This document shows, piece by piece, positions 7,576-9,193 of a DNA stretch of 9,193 nt. A program made the translations under genes and the position numbers. The notes beneath the pieces were generated by a model. The model searched no databases. It was not told the DNA's origin and saw nothing but the letters and a program-made list of their open reading frames with translations. The first letter of the stretch is position 1. Each line of letters begins with the position of its first letter. Source of the stretch: Candidatus Aminicenantota bacterium (GTDB lineage: Bacteria > Acidobacteriota > Aminicenantia > UBA2199); assembly GCA_023137075.1 (NCBI GenBank), contig JAGLQA010000385.1, forward strand, positions 1 through 9,193, written 5' to 3'.

Positions 7576-8274
7576 ATGCAATTGTCGGATAATTTTAAGA
7601 ATATAAGAAAGGTTGCCGTAATTGATGACAATCGAATTGCTTGTGAGGCGATGGCTGAAGTTGTCGAAGATGCTAATTTAGAACCGATGCCCTACCAGGG
7701 CAGGCTTGAATCCATTAATGATTTTATTCCCAGGGTAATGGAAGAGACGGATGCCGCGATATTTGATCATCGTTTAAAACCCGGCAACTATGCAGATTTT
7801 GACGGAGCTGAAGCAGTCTCTCATCTTTATAAAAAAAAATTCCCTGCATTATTGGTTACTACATATTTTAAAGCGGAAATAGATGCTTTTCGACTATACC
7901 GCAGAGATATACCGGTTCTAATTCCTGCGGATAAAGCAAATTCGGAAAAAATCATTGAAGGAATAAAGAAGTGTCTCGACGAATTCTCATACAATTATTC
8001 TAAAGATAGAAGAGCGTGGCGCACTTTAATTCGAATTGAAGAGATCGATAAAGATGTGGGGATTGCTTTTGCCTATATACCTGCCTGGAATCCTGATGAA
8101 GTTGTAAGAATCCCTTTAAAATTAATCCCTGAAGAGTTGCTCGCTAAGGAACCCATTTTTAGATTATTTGCTTATGTAAATATCGGCGCAAAGAATTATG
8201 AGGATTTATATTTCGAAAAGTTTGAAATAGCTGATAAGCCGAGAGGGAAATATGCCAGGCTTTTACATTCTTGA
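7576..8274 (+). CDS. Response-regulator receiver domain with uncharacterised C-terminal domain
   Basis: A 232-residue protein. The N-terminal CheY-like receiver (about 11-135) has the acidic pair Asp17-Asp18 in VIDDN, the phosphoacceptor Asp64 in IFDHRL, Thr95/Thr96 at the switch position, and Lys120 in PADK. The usual phosphorylation set is therefore complete. The loop after Asp64 (KPGNYADFDG, 68-77) is longer than usual. The C-terminal part (about 145-232) is mixed alpha/beta with segments such as RTLIRIEEI and GIAFAYIPAW. I see no helix-turn-helix, GGDEF, EAL or ATPase motif, so output by transcription is unlikely and protein-protein control is more plausible (inference). It starts at ATG 7576, ten bases after AGGAG (7561-7565), itself within the end of the kinase gene. 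Its 3' end overlaps the hydrolase gene by 23 bases, which couples their synthesis. The likely partner kinase is the upstream MORC/kinase fusion. Confidence 0.83.
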   Translation: MQLSDNFKNIRKVAVIDDNRIACEAMAEVVEDANLEPMPYQGRLESINDFIPRVMEETDAAIFDHRLKPGNYADFDGAEAVSHLYKKKFPALLVTTYFKAEIDAFRLYRRDIPVLIPADKANSEKIIEGIKKCLDEFSYNYSKDRRAWRTLIRIEEIDKDVGIAFAYIPAWNPDEVVRIPLKLIPEELLAKEPIFRLFAYVNIGAKNYEDLYFEKFEIADKPRGKYARLLHS

Positions 8275-9151
8275 TGTAAGTCATGGGAATTGTTCCGTAC
8301 TTATAGATACTGACGGTGTAACTGTGGTCGATGCCGGGCCTGGAGCCGATTTGTTGGACTTCCTGATAAAAAAAAACATTAGTCGAATCGGAATTTTGCT
8401 TCTGTCTCACGCGGATAAAGATCATATCTCTGGAACCATGGGGCTGTTGGGCACCAATGAAATTCAGATAGATAGGGTCTATCTAAATTCGGATTCAATT
8501 AAGAAAAGTGCATTGTGGGATGATTTAGTGTACTCACTATACGATCAAGATAAAAGAGGGAATTTATGCTTTGAACCAAGCCTCACTCCCCATCTTAATG
8601 GCAAGTTAAACCAGGGGCATGTTGAAATTGAGGTCCTGGCACCCAATCAATACATAGCGGCAAAAGGTCCAGGCGGTAAAGACCGTAAAGGGAGAAAACT
8701 AAGTTCGAATTCTATAAGTGCTGTGATCCGAATATCTTATAATCGTAAGTTATTTGCTATTCTTCCTGGTGATTTGGATCAAATCGGTCTGGATAACTTA
8801 TTAGAAGATGCCAATGATGTACATGCCTGGCTGGTTGTTTTCCCGCACCATGGAGGTAGACCGGGTTCCGGGGCGATGAAATCCTTTACTTCTTTATTCT
8901 GCGAAGCCGTCAATCCTGAAGTTGTTGTGTTTTCTATAGGTGATAATGAAGAAAATTTTCCGAGAAAAGAAGTAGTCGAAACGATTGAAAAAATCAGTCC
9001 CTCTTCTAATATGTTTACCACAAAATCTTCCGGGATATTAATGACTCATATTGAACAATCAGGAAATCATTCCCATAAAAACAGCGTCGGCAATATTTCT
9101 TTTCATTTAGAAAAATACCCTCCAGATTTAATTTTTGGTCGGCTATGTTAA
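8252..9151 (+). CDS. ComEC-like metallo-beta-lactamase-fold hydrolase
   Basis: A 299-residue protein resembling the soluble metallo-beta-lactamase domain of ComEC/Rec2, without the membrane competence domain. Visible features are the first strands FYILDVSHGNCSVLI and VVDAGPG (25-31), and the metal motif SHADKDH (52-58: His53, Asp55, Asp57, His58). LPGDLD (171-176) gives bridging Asp174, and PHHGG (198-202) gives further histidines. FSIGDNEENFP (227-237) is the ComEC-type ending. SNSISAVIRI (152-161) matches the ComEC segment before the GD motif. The active site looks intact, so phosphoester hydrolysis is expected. Related domains in ComEC act on DNA; other members cut nucleotides or RNA. No signal peptide or membrane span is visible, so it is cytoplasmic. 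ATG 8252 has GAGAGGG just upstream (8241-8247) and lies inside the receiver gene. As the only obvious catalytic effector in the operon, it is the best candidate for the toxic or nuclease output (inference). Confidence 0.85.
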   Translation: MPGFYILDVSHGNCSVLIDTDGVTVVDAGPGADLLDFLIKKNISRIGILLLSHADKDHISGTMGLLGTNEIQIDRVYLNSDSIKKSALWDDLVYSLYDQDKRGNLCFEPSLTPHLNGKLNQGHVEIEVLAPNQYIAAKGPGGKDRKGRKLSSNSISAVIRISYNRKLFAILPGDLDQIGLDNLLEDANDVHAWLVVFPHHGGRPGSGAMKSFTSLFCEAVNPEVVVFSIGDNEENFPRKEVVETIEKISPSSNMFTTKSSGILMTHIEQSGNHSHKNSVGNISFHLEKYPPDLIFGRLC

Positions 9152-9173
9152 TTCTATACTTACATAACCAGGA

Positions 9174-9193
9174 ATGAGTAAACGGGATCGTGC
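9174..9193 (+). CDS. Possible start of a further downstream gene, 3'-partial
   Basis: An ATG 22 bases after the hydrolase stop opens a frame reading MSKRDR to the window edge. AGGA lies directly before it (9170-9173), too close for an ideal ribosome binding site. There are too few codons to judge. If real, operon 2 continues and its set of components is incomplete here. Confidence 0.25.

Noticed and set aside
5450..8274. Assignment of the kinase and receiver genes to the Detocs defensive two-component system
   Set aside because: As I know it, Detocs has a different sensor architecture and a purine-nucleoside-phosphorylase effector; here the sensor carries a MORC-like module and a methyltransferase and metallo-hydrolase are present.
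8252..9151. True competence protein ComEC
   Set aside because: No membrane-spanning competence domain or OB domain is present; only the hydrolase domain is encoded.

Overview
The window is bacterial, moderately AT-rich and gene-dense. Eight protein genes, all on the + strand, form two back-to-back operons separated by one 227-base gap. The proteins are ordinary bacterial families and most starts have a Shine-Dalgarno sequence (AGGAG or GGAGG type). Nothing here fixes the phylum. There are no tRNA, rRNA, CRISPR, transposase or phage structural genes in the window. No stretch longer than 300 bases lacks a gene.

Operon 1 (1-3870) is a small-molecule/glycan-precursor operon. It encodes a class II (metal-dependent) aldolase cut by the left edge, an FGGY-type carbohydrate kinase, an iron-containing alcohol dehydrogenase family protein, and a LicC/MobA-like nucleotidyltransferase. 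The junctions overlap by 4, 1 and 4 bases, so the genes are almost certainly translated as a coupled unit. The aldolase, kinase and dehydrogenase alone would look like deoxysugar catabolism. The nucleotidyltransferase at the end suggests instead that a phosphorylated polyol or similar alcohol is made and then activated as an NDP (likely CDP) derivative for a surface polymer or lipid. The substrate cannot be read from the sequence.

The gap (3871-4097) holds an imperfect hairpin after operon 1 and a consensus extended -10 promoter (TGaTATAAT) just before operon 2.

Operon 2 (4098-9151, perhaps continuing past the right edge) encodes: an N6-adenine DNA methyltransferase; a 706-residue protein with two GHKL ATPase modules (an N-terminal MORC/MutL-like GHKL plus S5-like module, then a histidine-kinase core with an H-box); a receiver-domain protein with an uncharacterised C-terminal domain and no evident DNA-binding domain; and a soluble ComEC-like metallo-beta-lactamase-fold hydrolase. 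The genes are separated by -1, +5 and -23 bases. My reading, which is inference, is a DNA-modification-linked defence or conflict system. The methyltransferase would mark self DNA, the MORC-like/kinase fusion would sense DNA state and start a phosphorelay, the receiver protein would carry the signal, and the metallo-hydrolase would be the effector. I see no canonical restriction endonuclease or helicase. This operon is the most interesting part of the window.
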